Assembly: GCF_001187535.1 (NCBI RefSeq)
Contig: NZ_LFIO01001107.1
Location: 186,001-250,000, forward strand
Reading direction: 5' to 3'
DNA length: 64,000 nucleotides
Source of the DNA: Rhizobium ecuadorense
GTDB lineage: Bacteria; Pseudomonadota; Alphaproteobacteria; Rhizobiales; Rhizobiaceae
This document shows positions 26,603 to 34,444 of this stretch, in pieces. The number at the start of each line of letters is the position of its first letter. Position 1 is the first letter of the stretch. The position numbers and the translations under genes were made by a program. A model generated the notes under the pieces. It was not told the DNA's origin and made no database searches. It worked only from the letters and a program-made list of their open reading frames with translations.

Positions 26603-27571
26603 TTAGAGACGTGTGCTGATGCGGGCGATCCGTTCATCCAGTTCCGGGAACGATCCTCTCCAGTAGGAATAGTGATTGACGAGGTTCCGATAGGCGACGG
26701 GCAGATCGGAGGGCTGCAGGTAGCCCTTCTCGATCGCGAGATCGAGCACTTCCTCGTAGTAGGTGATCGAATAGATGAAATAGCGGTTGGCCACCGGGTT
26801 GGACTGTGAATTGGTGTGCTGGCGAAAATAAGAGAGAGGCATGGGATGCCCGACGATCGCCCCGCGGAGGGAAAGCCCGACCCAGGAGGAAAGATCGAGT
26901 GGCCCGGAAATGATGCCATCGACGACCTTGAAAAGACCGAAACGGCCGGATTCATCGAAGCAATCGGCCGTTCGCATGAGCACCGACGAGAATTCGCCAA
27001 GCAGATTATGATGCTTGACGGCGGTGATGCGTATGAAGTCGTGACCCTCGATCACCTTCAGAGAGCCTTCGACCATCAATCCGTTGCCGAGATTTGTAAC
27101 CTGGTTTCGCTCGTCGATGAAATAGCGCGGGGAAAACGCGAGTTTCGTTCCTCTGTTCTGTGTGGCTTCAAGCGCCTGGAGCAGGTACTGGATGCAGAAC
27201 GGATTGAGGACGTCATCGTCGAAGAGATATTTGATGTACTCGCCGCTGGCGAGCCCGGCGAGCCGTATGACGTTTTTGTACTCGGCAGGATCCGGATTGC
27301 GGCTGTACTGGATAACGCCTGAGTATCTCTCGCAGATTTTCTCGATTGCATCCGTCGGGCAATCGTCAGAGACAATGATTTCCGTGTCATCGAAACTTTG
27401 CGCGATTGCGCTCTTCAGGGCGAGTTCAAAGAAATCGGGCTTGTAGGCCGGTATACAGATCGACACGCGCGGCAAATGCTTCTCCCCTTGAAACGCCTCT
27501 CTCCAGCCTGCGTCGGCGAGAGCGGTGGCCGGCTCTCCGAAGGACCGAAGCAGACCACTTGCCGTGACCAT
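26603..27571 (-). CDS. family 2 glycosyltransferase
   Basis: The 322-residue enzyme has a GT-A fold starting at about residue 35 with PRVSICIPAYKPDFFELALK. The nucleotide-binding DD pair is in EIIVSDDCPTD and the metal-binding DxD-like motif in YIKYLFDDDVLNPFCIQYLL. It has no membrane segment and should act at the cytoplasmic face, adding a sugar from a nucleotide donor to a lipid-linked oligosaccharide. It is the first gene of a three-gene leftward operon (glycosyltransferase, methyltransferase, desaturase). The ATG at 27571 is the first in frame; a later start nearer PRVSI cannot be excluded. Confidence 0.88.
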   Translation of the reverse strand: MVTASGLLRSFGEPATALADAGWREAFQGEKHLPRVSICIPAYKPDFFELALKSAIAQSFDDTEIIVSDDCPTDAIEKICERYSGVIQYSRNPDPAEYKNVIRLAGLASGEYIKYLFDDDVLNPFCIQYLLQALEATQNRGTKLAFSPRYFIDERNQVTNLGNGLMVEGSLKVIEGHDFIRITAVKHHNLLGEFSSVLMRTADCFDESGRFGLFKVVDGIISGPLDLSSWVGLSLRGAIVGHPMPLSYFRQHTNSQSNPVANRYFIYSITYYEEVLDLAIEKGYLQPSDLPVAYRNLVNHYSYWRGSFPELDERIARISTRL

Positions 27572-27598
27572 AGAACGCGGACGTTACGCGAGGCTTGC
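27537..27598 (-). promoter_or_regulatory. shared upstream element, copy B (at the GT2 gene start)
   Basis: This about 62-bp sequence resembles 23704-23766 (see copy A). It straddles the annotated start of the GT2 gene at 27571. If it is a promoter or operator for this operon, the true start codon may lie further downstream. A shorter partial match (ctattggacgtgaagcttgc, 19743-19762) precedes the large glycosyltransferase gene. Confidence 0.45.
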
Positions 27599-27765
27599 GC
27601 AGAAGGAGAAGGCCAAGCGGCAAATAAGGCCGCTGATCTGGCCAGATGGATAGATAGTTTCCTGGAGAAAGTAGCGCGCCCTCGGGCATTCGCAACTCCG
27701 CATTCCACGAACATCGGGCCGGTGCGGTGGACGCTCCGCGTCACGCTGCCCCTTGGCGGCATTCC

Positions 27766-28281
27766 CTACCGCGAAAACTGAATGATCTCGCCGTTATACT
27801 GCGTGCGCGTGATCTCGCGAAAACCGAGTTTGGCTGCGACCCTGAGCGAAGCCTGGTTTTCCGGGCTGATGATGCAGCTCATCGGTTTTCCCGGAAAATA
27901 GCGCTCCGCCCAGCCGATCAGCGCAGTCAGCGCCTCGGTGGCATAACCGCGGCCATGCGCCGAGGGCATCAGTGCCCAGCCGGCCTCCATCGTTCCCTCG
28001 ATCGACGGTTCCATCTCGCGGCGGGATTCCATGAATCCCGCTTCGCCGATGAACCGGCCGCTCGCCTTTTCCTCGATTGCGAGAAAGCCGAAGCCCATAT
28101 GGTGCCACATGCCGGCAATTCGCAGCAGGCGGCTCCAGCTCTGTTCGCGCGTCGATGGGATGCCGCTGATAAAGCGAACGACATGCTCGTCCGCCCAGAG
28201 TCCCGCATGTGCCTCGAAATCGTCGAGGCGGTGAGGGCGGAGCGTCAGCCGCTCGGTTTCGAGAGTTGGAATGTCGGTCAT
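27766..28281 (-). CDS. GNAT-family N-acetyltransferase (RimJ/RimL-like)
   Basis: The 171-residue product starts with LETERLTLRPHRLDDFEAHA, the typical opening of RimJ/RimL-type acetyltransferases. The acetyl-CoA loop appears as HGRGYATEALTALIGWAERY and the final strand-helix as PENQASLRVAAKLGFRE. It probably acetylates a small molecule or a protein N-terminus. The ATG at 28281 precedes the conserved domain directly; frame extensions upstream fall into the cupin gene. It follows the cupin gene by 10 bp, so the two are co-transcribed. Confidence 0.87.
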   Translation of the reverse strand: MTDIPTLETERLTLRPHRLDDFEAHAGLWADEHVVRFISGIPSTREQSWSRLLRIAGMWHHMGFGFLAIEEKASGRFIGEAGFMESRREMEPSIEGTMEAGWALMPSAHGRGYATEALTALIGWAERYFPGKPMSCIISPENQASLRVAAKLGFREITRTQYNGEIIQFSR

Positions 28282-28291
28282 ATCGGGTCCT

Positions 28292-28795
28292 TCAGGCGCC
28301 GGGCTCGCCGTCCCAATAGTCGAGATCGCTTTCCGGCCGGCCGATATGGCGGAAGCGTTGAGGTTTGCTATCGCCCCTATTGGTCTTGGCGAGAAATTTT
28401 CCGGAATCGGGATATTCGACGATCTCGGTCTTCGCCATCGTCGAGATGCCGAGATAGACGAGCGGAGCCGTGCCTGTGTTGATGATCTGGTGCGCCGTTT
28501 CCGGCCCGCCGGCCGGGGCGCCGAGCGCGTCGCCCGCCTTGATCGCATGGCGTTCGCTGCCGAAGCGGTATTCGCCGGTGCCTGAAATCACGTAGAAAAG
28601 CTCGTCTTCGACATGGTGATTGTGGAAGGGGCAGCCCGATTTGCCCGGCGGCACCTCGTTGTAGCTGATGCCGAGGCCGGTCAGGCCGAGAAGGGTGCCG
28701 AACGAAGTGTCGAGGCTTTCATAGAGCGCGCCCTGTTGCCAGTGGTCGAGCTTGAGATCGGCGATATTGATCACCGCCTTCGATTCCCTGGCCAT
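28292..28795 (-). CDS. cupin-domain protein
   Basis: The 167-residue protein is a single cupin barrel. Motif 1 is CPFHNHHVEDELFYVISGTG, with its two histidines and a glutamate as metal ligands, and motif 2 is GGPETAHQIINTG with a fourth histidine. The C-terminal tail (YPDSGKFLAKTNRG) is found in many proteobacterial cupins of unknown role. It has a strong AGGAGG site 6-7 bases before the ATG. It is followed by the GNAT gene. Function as an enzyme or sensor is open. Confidence 0.87.
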   Translation of the reverse strand: MARESKAVINIADLKLDHWQQGALYESLDTSFGTLLGLTGLGISYNEVPPGKSGCPFHNHHVEDELFYVISGTGEYRFGSERHAIKAGDALGAPAGGPETAHQIINTGTAPLVYLGISTMAKTEIVEYPDSGKFLAKTNRGDSKPQRFRHIGRPESDLDYWDGEPGA

Positions 28796-28896
28796 GATGT
28801 CCTCCTGTTGCAGGAAGAGAAACCATCATCGCCTGTGAAAATTCAATGGTTTTCTGGAAAATCGCCGACATAAGCGGAGAAAGGCATAGGCGGAGA

Positions 28897-28933
28897 AAAG
28901 CATGGGCGGAGAGGAGACCGCCGCCCATGCTTT
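28897..28933 (-). terminator. hairpin after the small secreted-protein gene
   Basis: A 13-bp perfect stem (aaagcatgggcgg / ccgcccatgcttt) with an 11-nt loop lies 40 bp past the stop of the leftward gene ending at 28973. No U-tract follows, so termination strength is uncertain. The stretch 28870-28910 also shows short repeats of ggcggagaaaag type. Confidence 0.5.
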
Positions 28934-28972
28934 GAGCGCCGCGCACCGAAAGGGACGCGATGCGCTGAAGCG

Positions 28973-29332
28973 TCAGCGGACGTAGAAGGTCAGGCTTCCG
29001 TCGGCTGCCTGTTCGGCATTGACGATGTTGCGGACGTCGACGCCCTCGTTGTTGAGCCGACGGGCCAGCGACCTGTTGGCGTCGATCGAGGCCTGGATGG
29101 CATGAACGGCCTGGCCGGAACGTTCCGGCGCCGAGCGCGGCCCGGTGCTCTCGTCGTCGAGATTGCGCCAGTTATGGACCTGCTCGACGTTGAAATCACT
29201 GCCGTGGAAGGTCCGGAGTGTCTGCTCGATGCCCTGGGCAGTATTCATCCCGAGGCTTTCGGCCCGGCTGACGCCGGCAAATGCGAGGGAGGAGAGGGCT
29301 GCAGCGAGGGTGATAGTGACAACGCGGTTCAT
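28973..29332 (-). CDS. small secreted protein of unknown function
   Basis: The 119-residue product begins with a clear signal peptide (MNRVVTITLAAALSSLAFAG, then VSRAES). The mature 95 residues include NTAQGIEQTLRTFHGSDFNV, AVHAIQASIDANRSLARRLN and a C-terminal VDVRNIVNAEQAADGSLTFYVR-like segment, all consistent with a small folded periplasmic protein. I recognise no named domain, though similar short secreted proteins occur in rhizobia. It stands alone and leftward, 343 bp from ribH. Confidence 0.78.
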   Translation of the reverse strand: MNRVVTITLAAALSSLAFAGVSRAESLGMNTAQGIEQTLRTFHGSDFNVEQVHNWRNLDDESTGPRSAPERSGQAVHAIQASIDANRSLARRLNNEGVDVRNIVNAEQAADGSLTFYVR

Positions 29333-29675
29333 GATTATATCCTTTCATCTGCTTTGACGGTCGGCTGTCGTTGCAGGGGATCGTCTGTCACGACATGGAA
29401 TTGGCGTTCTTCTCCGCGCGATTCAATAGGTTAAGTCACTGAAAACCCATTAAGAATTGTTCATGAAATCCGCCTTCGAATTGCCGTTTTCCAGGCATGC
29501 GGAAAAACTGGCTCGAAAGGCCTGCCGAGCGGTGCGGTCGTGGCGCGGCTATCCCCTTGCGGATATTTCCTCTTTGGTGCTGCGGCATCGGGCGAAAGTG
29601 CTTGCCATTCTGGTGAAGGCATGTTTTGACCGCGGGCTGCCGAGTGGAAAACGCCCCACAAAACGAAGGTGAACC
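29333..29675. other. intergenic region before ribH; no convincing gene
   Basis: The 343 bp between divergent starts must hold the promoters of ribH-nusB and of the secreted-protein gene. A 71-codon rightward frame (29457-29672) ends 3 bp before ribH, but its codon use is unlike the neighbours and it resembles nothing I know. I looked for an FMN riboswitch (conserved AGGG / GGGG core and multi-helix junction) and do not see one. Confidence 0.5.
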
Positions 29676-30131
29676 ATGCCGAGAGAGACCGCTCCCCATA
29701 TTTTGATCGTTGAGGCCCGCTTCTACGACGACATGGCCGACGCCCTGCTCGAAGGCGCGACCTTCGCATTGGAACAGGCCGGCGCCACCTTCGAGGTCGT
29801 CACCGTTCCCGGCGCACTGGAAATTCCGGCGGCGATTGCCATGTCGCTCGATGGAGACGACAATGGCGGAACGCATTATGATGGCTATGTCGCCCTTGGC
29901 ATGGTCATTCGCGGCGAGACCTATCACTTCGATATCGTGTCGAACGAATCCTCGCGCGCATTGATGGATCTTGCGGTCAGCGAGTCGCTTGCCATCGGCA
30001 ACGGCATTCTGACCGTCGAAAATGACGAACAGGCATGGGCGCGTGCGCGCCGCTCGGACAAGGACAAGGGCGGATTTGCCGCCCGCGCGGCTCTGACGAT
30101 GATCGAGCTGAAGCAGAAACTGGGTGCATAA
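29676..30131 (+). CDS. ribH: 6,7-dimethyl-8-ribityllumazine synthase
   Basis: The 151-residue enzyme makes the lumazine substrate of RibE from the RibD pathway product and 3,4-dihydroxybutanone phosphate, and assembles into icosahedral or pentameric particles. Typical segments are ILIVEARFYDDMADALLEGA, VTVPGALEIPAAI, GYVALGMVIRGETYHFDIV with the catalytic His, and SLAIGNGILTVENDEQAWAR. The first ATG at 29676 is used. It is 3 bp upstream of nusB, the common ribH-nusB pairing. Its usual partners ribD and ribE lie 15 kb away. Confidence 0.95.
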   Translation: MPRETAPHILIVEARFYDDMADALLEGATFALEQAGATFEVVTVPGALEIPAAIAMSLDGDDNGGTHYDGYVALGMVIRGETYHFDIVSNESSRALMDLAVSESLAIGNGILTVENDEQAWARARRSDKDKGGFAARAALTMIELKQKLGA

Positions 30132-30134
30132 AGA

Positions 30135-30617
30135 ATGAACGACGACAAGACGGAACGGCCGGTCAAGACTGCAAACCAGCGGGGCGCTGCCCGTCTTGCT
30201 GCCGTTCAGGCACTTTATCAGATGGATGTCGGCGGCACCGGCGTTTTGGAAATCGTCGCCGAATACGAGGCGCACCGTCTTGGCCAGGAACTCGACGGCG
30301 CGACCTATCTGAAGGCCGATGCCGGCTGGTTCCGTTCGATCGTTTCCGGCGTCGTGCGCGATCAGACCCGTCTCGATCCTCTGATTGCCGCAGCCCTGCA
30401 GGATGATTGGGCCTTGTCGCGCCTCGACAGCACCGTGCGCGCCATTCTGCGCGCCGGCGTCTTCGAGATCACCGACCGCAAGGACGTGCCGGTGGCGGTC
30501 ATCGTTACCGAATATGTCGAGATCGCCCAGGCCTTCTTCGACGACGACGAGCCGAAGCTCGTCAATGCGGTGCTCGACCGCATTGCCAAGCAGGTTCGCG
30601 GCGAGACGAAGAAGTAA
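30135..30617 (+). CDS. nusB: transcription antitermination factor NusB
   Basis: The 160-residue all-helical protein binds boxA RNA with NusE (S10) and supports rRNA transcription antitermination. Family features are ANQRGAARLAAVQALYQMDV at the N-terminus and LSRLDSTVRAILRAGVFEIT and PVAVIVTEYVEIAQAFFDDD in the second half. It begins 3 bp after ribH stops. A charged 12-residue N-terminal extension before the domain is usual in rhizobia. No clear terminator follows. Confidence 0.95.
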   Translation: MNDDKTERPVKTANQRGAARLAAVQALYQMDVGGTGVLEIVAEYEAHRLGQELDGATYLKADAGWFRSIVSGVVRDQTRLDPLIAAALQDDWALSRLDSTVRAILRAGVFEITDRKDVPVAVIVTEYVEIAQAFFDDDEPKLVNAVLDRIAKQVRGETKK

Positions 30618-30815
30618 GTCTTTAGCCGCCAAACAATCTCCCTAAGTCTTTCTTCGCACTGCAACGGTTTTCGCCGGTTGCGGTCTTGACGCCACGTGAT
30701 CGACCACGCAATCTCCGCACCGCTTAGCTGTGGCATTTCTGTGGAGAGGAAGGCGATTCGGCGGCGTATCTGCCGGAGGAGGAGTGATCTCCGGCCTATG
30801 GGAGGAAAGAGCGAA

Positions 30816-32954
30816 ATGACGATTCTTTTATGCGTAATCGCATGCGGTCTGCTCTCGGTGGTCTATGCCGCCTGGGCAACCCGGTCGGTGCTTGCCGCCG
30901 ATCAGGGCAATAGCCGCATGCAGGAGATCGCGGGCTATATCCGCGAAGGCGCCCAAGCCTATCTGACGCGCCAGTACAGAACCATTGCCCTCGTTGGCGT
31001 CGTTGTTTTCATCGCAGCCTGGCTGCTTCTTTCCGCCACGGCCGCCATCGGCTTTCTGATCGGTGCCGTGCTTTCCGGGGCTGCCGGTTTCATCGGCATG
31101 CACGTCTCCGTCCGCGCCAATGTGCGCACCGCCCAGGCGGCTTCCGCCAGCCTCTCCGCCGGTCTCGACATCGCCTTCAAGTCTGGTGCGATCACCGGCA
31201 TGCTGGTGGCTGGCCTCGCCCTGCTCGGCGTCTCCATCTACTATACCATTTTGACCTTTGGCCTTGGCCATGAGAGCGGTTCGCGCGAAGTCATCGATGC
31301 GCTGGTGTCGCTCGGCTTCGGCGCTTCGCTGATCTCGATCTTCGCCCGTCTTGGTGGCGGCATCTTCACCAAGGGCGCCGATGTCGGCGGCGACCTCGTC
31401 GGCAAGGTGGAAGCCGGCATTCCCGAGGACGATCCGCGCAACCCGGCAACGATTGCCGATAACGTCGGCGACAATGTCGGCGACTGCGCCGGCATGGCCG
31501 CCGACCTCTTCGAGACCTATGCGGTCTCCGTCGTCGCCACCATGGTTCTCGCTGCTATCTTCTTTGCCGGCGCACCGATCCTGCAGTCTGCGATGATCTA
31601 TCCGCTGGCGATCTGCGGCGCCTGCATCATCACCTCGATCATCGGCACCTTCTTCGTCAAGCTCGGCTCGAACGGCTCGATCATGGGCGCTCTCTACAAG
31701 GGGCTCATCGTCACCGGCCTGCTGTCGATCGTCGGTCTCGGCGCCGCCACCTCGCTGACGGTTGGCTGGGGCTCGCTCGGCACCGTCGCCGGCGCCGACG
31801 TGACCGGCACGAACCTCTTCGTCTGTGGTCTTGTCGGCCTCGTCGTCACCGCGCTGATCGTCGTCATCACCGAATATTACACCGGCACCGGCAAGCGTCC
31901 GGTCGTGTCGATCGCCCAGTCGTCGGTCACCGGTCACGGCACCAACGTCATCCAGGGCCTGGCGGTCTCGCTGGAATCGACCGCCCTGCCGGCCATCGTC
32001 ATCGTCGGCGGCATTCTTGCCACCTATCAGCTCGGCGGCCTGTTCGGCACCGGCATCGCGGTCACCGCCATGCTCGGCCTTGCCGGCATGATCGTCGCTC
32101 TCGACGCCTTCGGCCCGGTCACCGACAATGCCGGCGGCATCGCCGAAATGTCGCATCTGCCGCCTGAGGTGCGCAAGTCGACCGACGCGCTCGACGCCGT
32201 CGGCAACACCACCAAGGCTGTCACCAAGGGCTACGCGATCGGCTCGGCCGGTCTCGGCGCGCTGGTGCTCTTTGCCGCCTACGCCAACGACCTGAGGTAT
32301 TTCGCGGCCCATGGCGACCAATATCCCTATTTCGCCAATATCGGCGAAATCTCGTTCGAATTGTCGAACCCCTATGTCGTCGCCGGCCTGCTGTTCGGCG
32401 GCCTGATCCCCTATCTCTTCGGCGGCATCGCCATGACGGCCGTCGGCCGCGCCGCCGGCTCGATCGTCGAAGAGGTGCGCCGTCAGTTCAAGGAGAAGCC
32501 GGGCATCATGCAGGGCACGGACAAGCCGGACTACGGCAAGGCCGTCGACCTTCTGACCAAGGCCGCCATCCGCGAAATGCTGGTGCCGTCGCTGCTGCCG
32601 GTGCTGGCCCCAATCGTCGTTTATTTCGGCGTGCTGCTCATCTCCGGCTCCAAGGCCTCGGCCTTCGCCGCGCTTGGCGCATCGCTGCTCGGCGTCATCA
32701 TCAACGGTCTCTTCGTCGCCATCTCGATGACATCGGGCGGCGGCGCCTGGGATAATGCCAAGAAGAGCTTCGAGGACGGCTTCGTCGACAAGGACGGCGT
32801 GCGTCACATGAAGGGTTCGGATGCGCACAAGGCTTCCGTCACCGGCGATACCGTCGGCGATCCCTACAAGGATACCGCCGGCCCTGCCGTCAACCCGGCG
32901 ATCAAGATCACCAACATCGTCGCGCTGCTGCTGCTCGCCGTTCTCGCCGGTTGA
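30816..32954 (+). CDS. hppA: membrane-bound proton-pumping pyrophosphatase (K+-independent type)
   Basis: The 712-residue protein has about 16 membrane helices and couples pyrophosphate hydrolysis to proton export. The substrate site is in KGADVGGDLVGKVEAGIPED and NVGDNVGDCAGMAADLFETY, with a second acidic set at DAFGPVTDNAGGIAEM and near GDTVGDPYKDTAGPAVNP. The segment GNTTKAVTKGYAIGSAG has Lys where K+-dependent enzymes have Ala, which marks the K+-independent class. The ATG at 30816 follows GGAGG; upstream in-frame codons are rejected. It stands alone, ending in a strong bidirectional terminator. Confidence 0.96.
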   Translation: MTILLCVIACGLLSVVYAAWATRSVLAADQGNSRMQEIAGYIREGAQAYLTRQYRTIALVGVVVFIAAWLLLSATAAIGFLIGAVLSGAAGFIGMHVSVRANVRTAQAASASLSAGLDIAFKSGAITGMLVAGLALLGVSIYYTILTFGLGHESGSREVIDALVSLGFGASLISIFARLGGGIFTKGADVGGDLVGKVEAGIPEDDPRNPATIADNVGDNVGDCAGMAADLFETYAVSVVATMVLAAIFFAGAPILQSAMIYPLAICGACIITSIIGTFFVKLGSNGSIMGALYKGLIVTGLLSIVGLGAATSLTVGWGSLGTVAGADVTGTNLFVCGLVGLVVTALIVVITEYYTGTGKRPVVSIAQSSVTGHGTNVIQGLAVSLESTALPAIVIVGGILATYQLGGLFGTGIAVTAMLGLAGMIVALDAFGPVTDNAGGIAEMSHLPPEVRKSTDALDAVGNTTKAVTKGYAIGSAGLGALVLFAAYANDLRYFAAHGDQYPYFANIGEISFELSNPYVVAGLLFGGLIPYLFGGIAMTAVGRAAGSIVEEVRRQFKEKPGIMQGTDKPDYGKAVDLLTKAAIREMLVPSLLPVLAPIVVYFGVLLISGSKASAFAALGASLLGVIINGLFVAISMTSGGGAWDNAKKSFEDGFVDKDGVRHMKGSDAHKASVTGDTVGDPYKDTAGPAVNPAIKITNIVALLLLAVLAG

Positions 32955-32995
32955 TACATCCAGGCACTGCGGTTCGCCGCGGTACCATACCCTGA

Positions 32996-33033
32996 CCAAT
33001 AAAAAACCCGCCGGAAGGCGGGTTTTTTATTGG
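32996..33033. terminator. strong bidirectional terminator after hppA
   Basis: A perfect 17-bp stem (ccaataaaaaacccgcc / ggcgggttttttattgg) encloses a ggaa tetraloop. It has A-runs and T-runs on both sides of the GC core, so it can stop transcription from hppA (rightward) and bamE (leftward). Confidence 0.93.
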
Positions 33034-33063
33034 AGGTCTCTAACGCATCGGGCCGATGCGTAG

Positions 33064-33114
33064 ATTCAAAGAGTGACAGCGTCCTTTGCGCGTCTCGGAT
33101 GGCGCGCGGCGCTG
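33064..33114. repeat. interspersed palindromic repeat, family 2, copy 1
   Basis: A roughly 51-bp element starting attcaaag, with cagcg ... cgctg ends and an inner gcgcgtct-type arm. It matches 38874-38923 over most of its length. It lies 8 bp from the end of bamE and is preceded by a small hairpin (acgcatcg / cgatgcgt, 33043-33061). Elements with this sequence recur in Rhizobium intergenic regions. Confidence 0.75.
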
Positions 33115-33121
33115 CAGCCGA

Positions 33122-33655
33122 TCAGCGCAGGCTGCTCGGATTCTGCGGTGTGCCGCCGGCGCCGCCGCCGAACAGGCTGCGGGCAGCACTTGCAGCGCTG
33201 CCGCCGGATAGCATCTGCTGCAGGAAGGTGAGTTCCTTGCCGCCGGTCGGCGTGACGCGTCCGATCGTGTCGAACACCTTGCCGTCCTGCAGCGCATAAT
33301 TGGCGCGGCGGCTGACGACGCCGTCCTTGTCGAAATAGACCGCCAGAACGCTCTGGTCGACGACCTTCAGCTTCTGGAAGGCGACCGCACGCGTGCGCCG
33401 CTGCGAGATGTAATAAAAGACTTCGCCGTCGAAGGTCGCGGTCGTCGACGGGGTGCCGAGCGAAAGCAGCACCTGCTCGCGACTGGATCCCTCAGGAACG
33501 AGGTTCAGCGATTGCTGATCGGCGACGTATCCGCCATTGAGCACGGTGCTGGTCTGGCAACCGGAAAGAGCTGTGGTGGAGGCGATTATAAAGGCAATGG
33601 CCGCACTGCTGAAGAATTTCACGTCAGACTTGAAATACCGTTTCTTCAACGACAT
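33122..33655 (-). CDS. bamE: outer-membrane assembly lipoprotein BamE (SmpA/OmlA family)
   Basis: The 177-residue protein has an N-terminal signal ending in a lipobox (TTALSGC, lipidated Cys at about residue 33). It is followed by the SmpA/OmlA fold: NLVPEGSSREQVLLSLGTPS, TATFDGEVFYYISQRR and DGVVSRRANYALQDGKVFD. BamE helps the BamA complex insert beta-barrel proteins in the outer membrane. The C-terminus (LSGGSAASAARSLFGGGAGG) is a low-complexity Gly/Ala tail typical of the rhizobial form. It is divergent from the cytochrome chaperone gene, with 245 bp between them. Confidence 0.9.
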   Translation of the reverse strand: MSLKKRYFKSDVKFFSSAAIAFIIASTTALSGCQTSTVLNGGYVADQQSLNLVPEGSSREQVLLSLGTPSTTATFDGEVFYYISQRRTRAVAFQKLKVVDQSVLAVYFDKDGVVSRRANYALQDGKVFDTIGRVTPTGGKELTFLQQMLSGGSAASAARSLFGGGAGGTPQNPSSLR

Positions 33656-33900
33656 CTACTCCCTTGAGTGTCGATAGCAGCCATTTGGGGCCTTGCACGC
33701 TTTACCTCCTGCAAAACCATTGTGGCCATTCCGGGTCGAATATCCCGAATTCGCTTCGCTGACGCGTCGAGGGCGTCGTCCCGAAACTGGCCACGATCGG
33801 CATTGCAATTCGCGCCTGCTTCGGTAAACCAGCTTTCGAAATCATGCAACAAGGCCAGAGGCCAGCCGGCGTGAAGAATGAGGCATTTCCGGAAAAAACA

Positions 33901-34434
33901 ATGATCTTCGGGCTGTTCCGTAGGAAAAACAACAATCAGGCAATCGTCGACAGGCAATATGCGCTGCTGACGGCGGCCGCGCGCATGCCGGAGATTTATG
34001 AGCGGCTCAATGTGCCGGATACGGTCATGGGCCGTTTCGAGATGCTGTCGATCGCCATGATTCTGTTTTTCCGCCGCACGCGCAGCTCCGCCGTGAGCGG
34101 CCAGGAGATCGCCCAGGAGATCGTCGACGCCTTCTTCCAGGATATCGACTATTCGATCCGCGAACTCGGCATCGGCGACAACAGCGTGCCGAAGCGCATG
34201 AAGAAGCTCGCCGGCATGTTTTACGGCCGGCTCGAAGCCTATTCGAAGGCGATGGACACGGGTGATACCGAAGCGCTGGCCCTGGCGCTCACGCGCAATA
34301 TCTATCCGGAAAGCCCGGCGCCGGCCGATATGTCCGGCCTCGCAAGCTGGATGATCGCCGCGGAATCGCATCTGTCGGCTCTCGCCGAAGAGGAGATCGC
34401 CACCGGTTCGGCAACGCTCCCGCCAGTTGCTTAA
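33901..34434 (+). CDS. ubiquinol-cytochrome c chaperone (CBP3-like)
   Basis: The 177-residue protein belongs to the ubiquinol-cyt_C_chap family, homologous to mitochondrial CBP3, which aids assembly of cytochrome b into the bc1 complex. Matching segments are YALLTAAARMPEIYERLNVP, then DTVMGRFEMLSIAMILFFRR, and VDAFFQDIDYSIRELGIGDN followed by VPKRMKKLAGMFYGRL. The ATG at 33901 (MIFGLFRRKNN) is the usual start; an in-frame ATG at 33844 is less likely. It lies 10 bp upstream of the DUF177 gene, and the two are likely one transcript leading to plsX-fabH. Confidence 0.88.
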   Translation: MIFGLFRRKNNNQAIVDRQYALLTAAARMPEIYERLNVPDTVMGRFEMLSIAMILFFRRTRSSAVSGQEIAQEIVDAFFQDIDYSIRELGIGDNSVPKRMKKLAGMFYGRLEAYSKAMDTGDTEALALALTRNIYPESPAPADMSGLASWMIAAESHLSALAEEEIATGSATLPPVA

Positions 34435-34444
34435 GGAGGAAATC

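Noticed and set aside
29457..29672. 71-codon rightward frame ending 3 bp before ribH
   Set aside because: Position is suggestive of a coupled leader gene, but codon use is poor at third positions, the sequence resembles no family, and it may simply cover the ribH promoter.
29460..29675. FMN riboswitch before ribH
   Set aside because: Considered because some riboflavin genes have one. The conserved FMN-aptamer core segments are not present.
30828..32999. Long leftward open frame (723 codons) opposite hppA
   Set aside because: It is a low-complexity Gly/Asp/Ala/Arg shadow of a GC-rich membrane protein gene, without a ribosome-binding site or family match.
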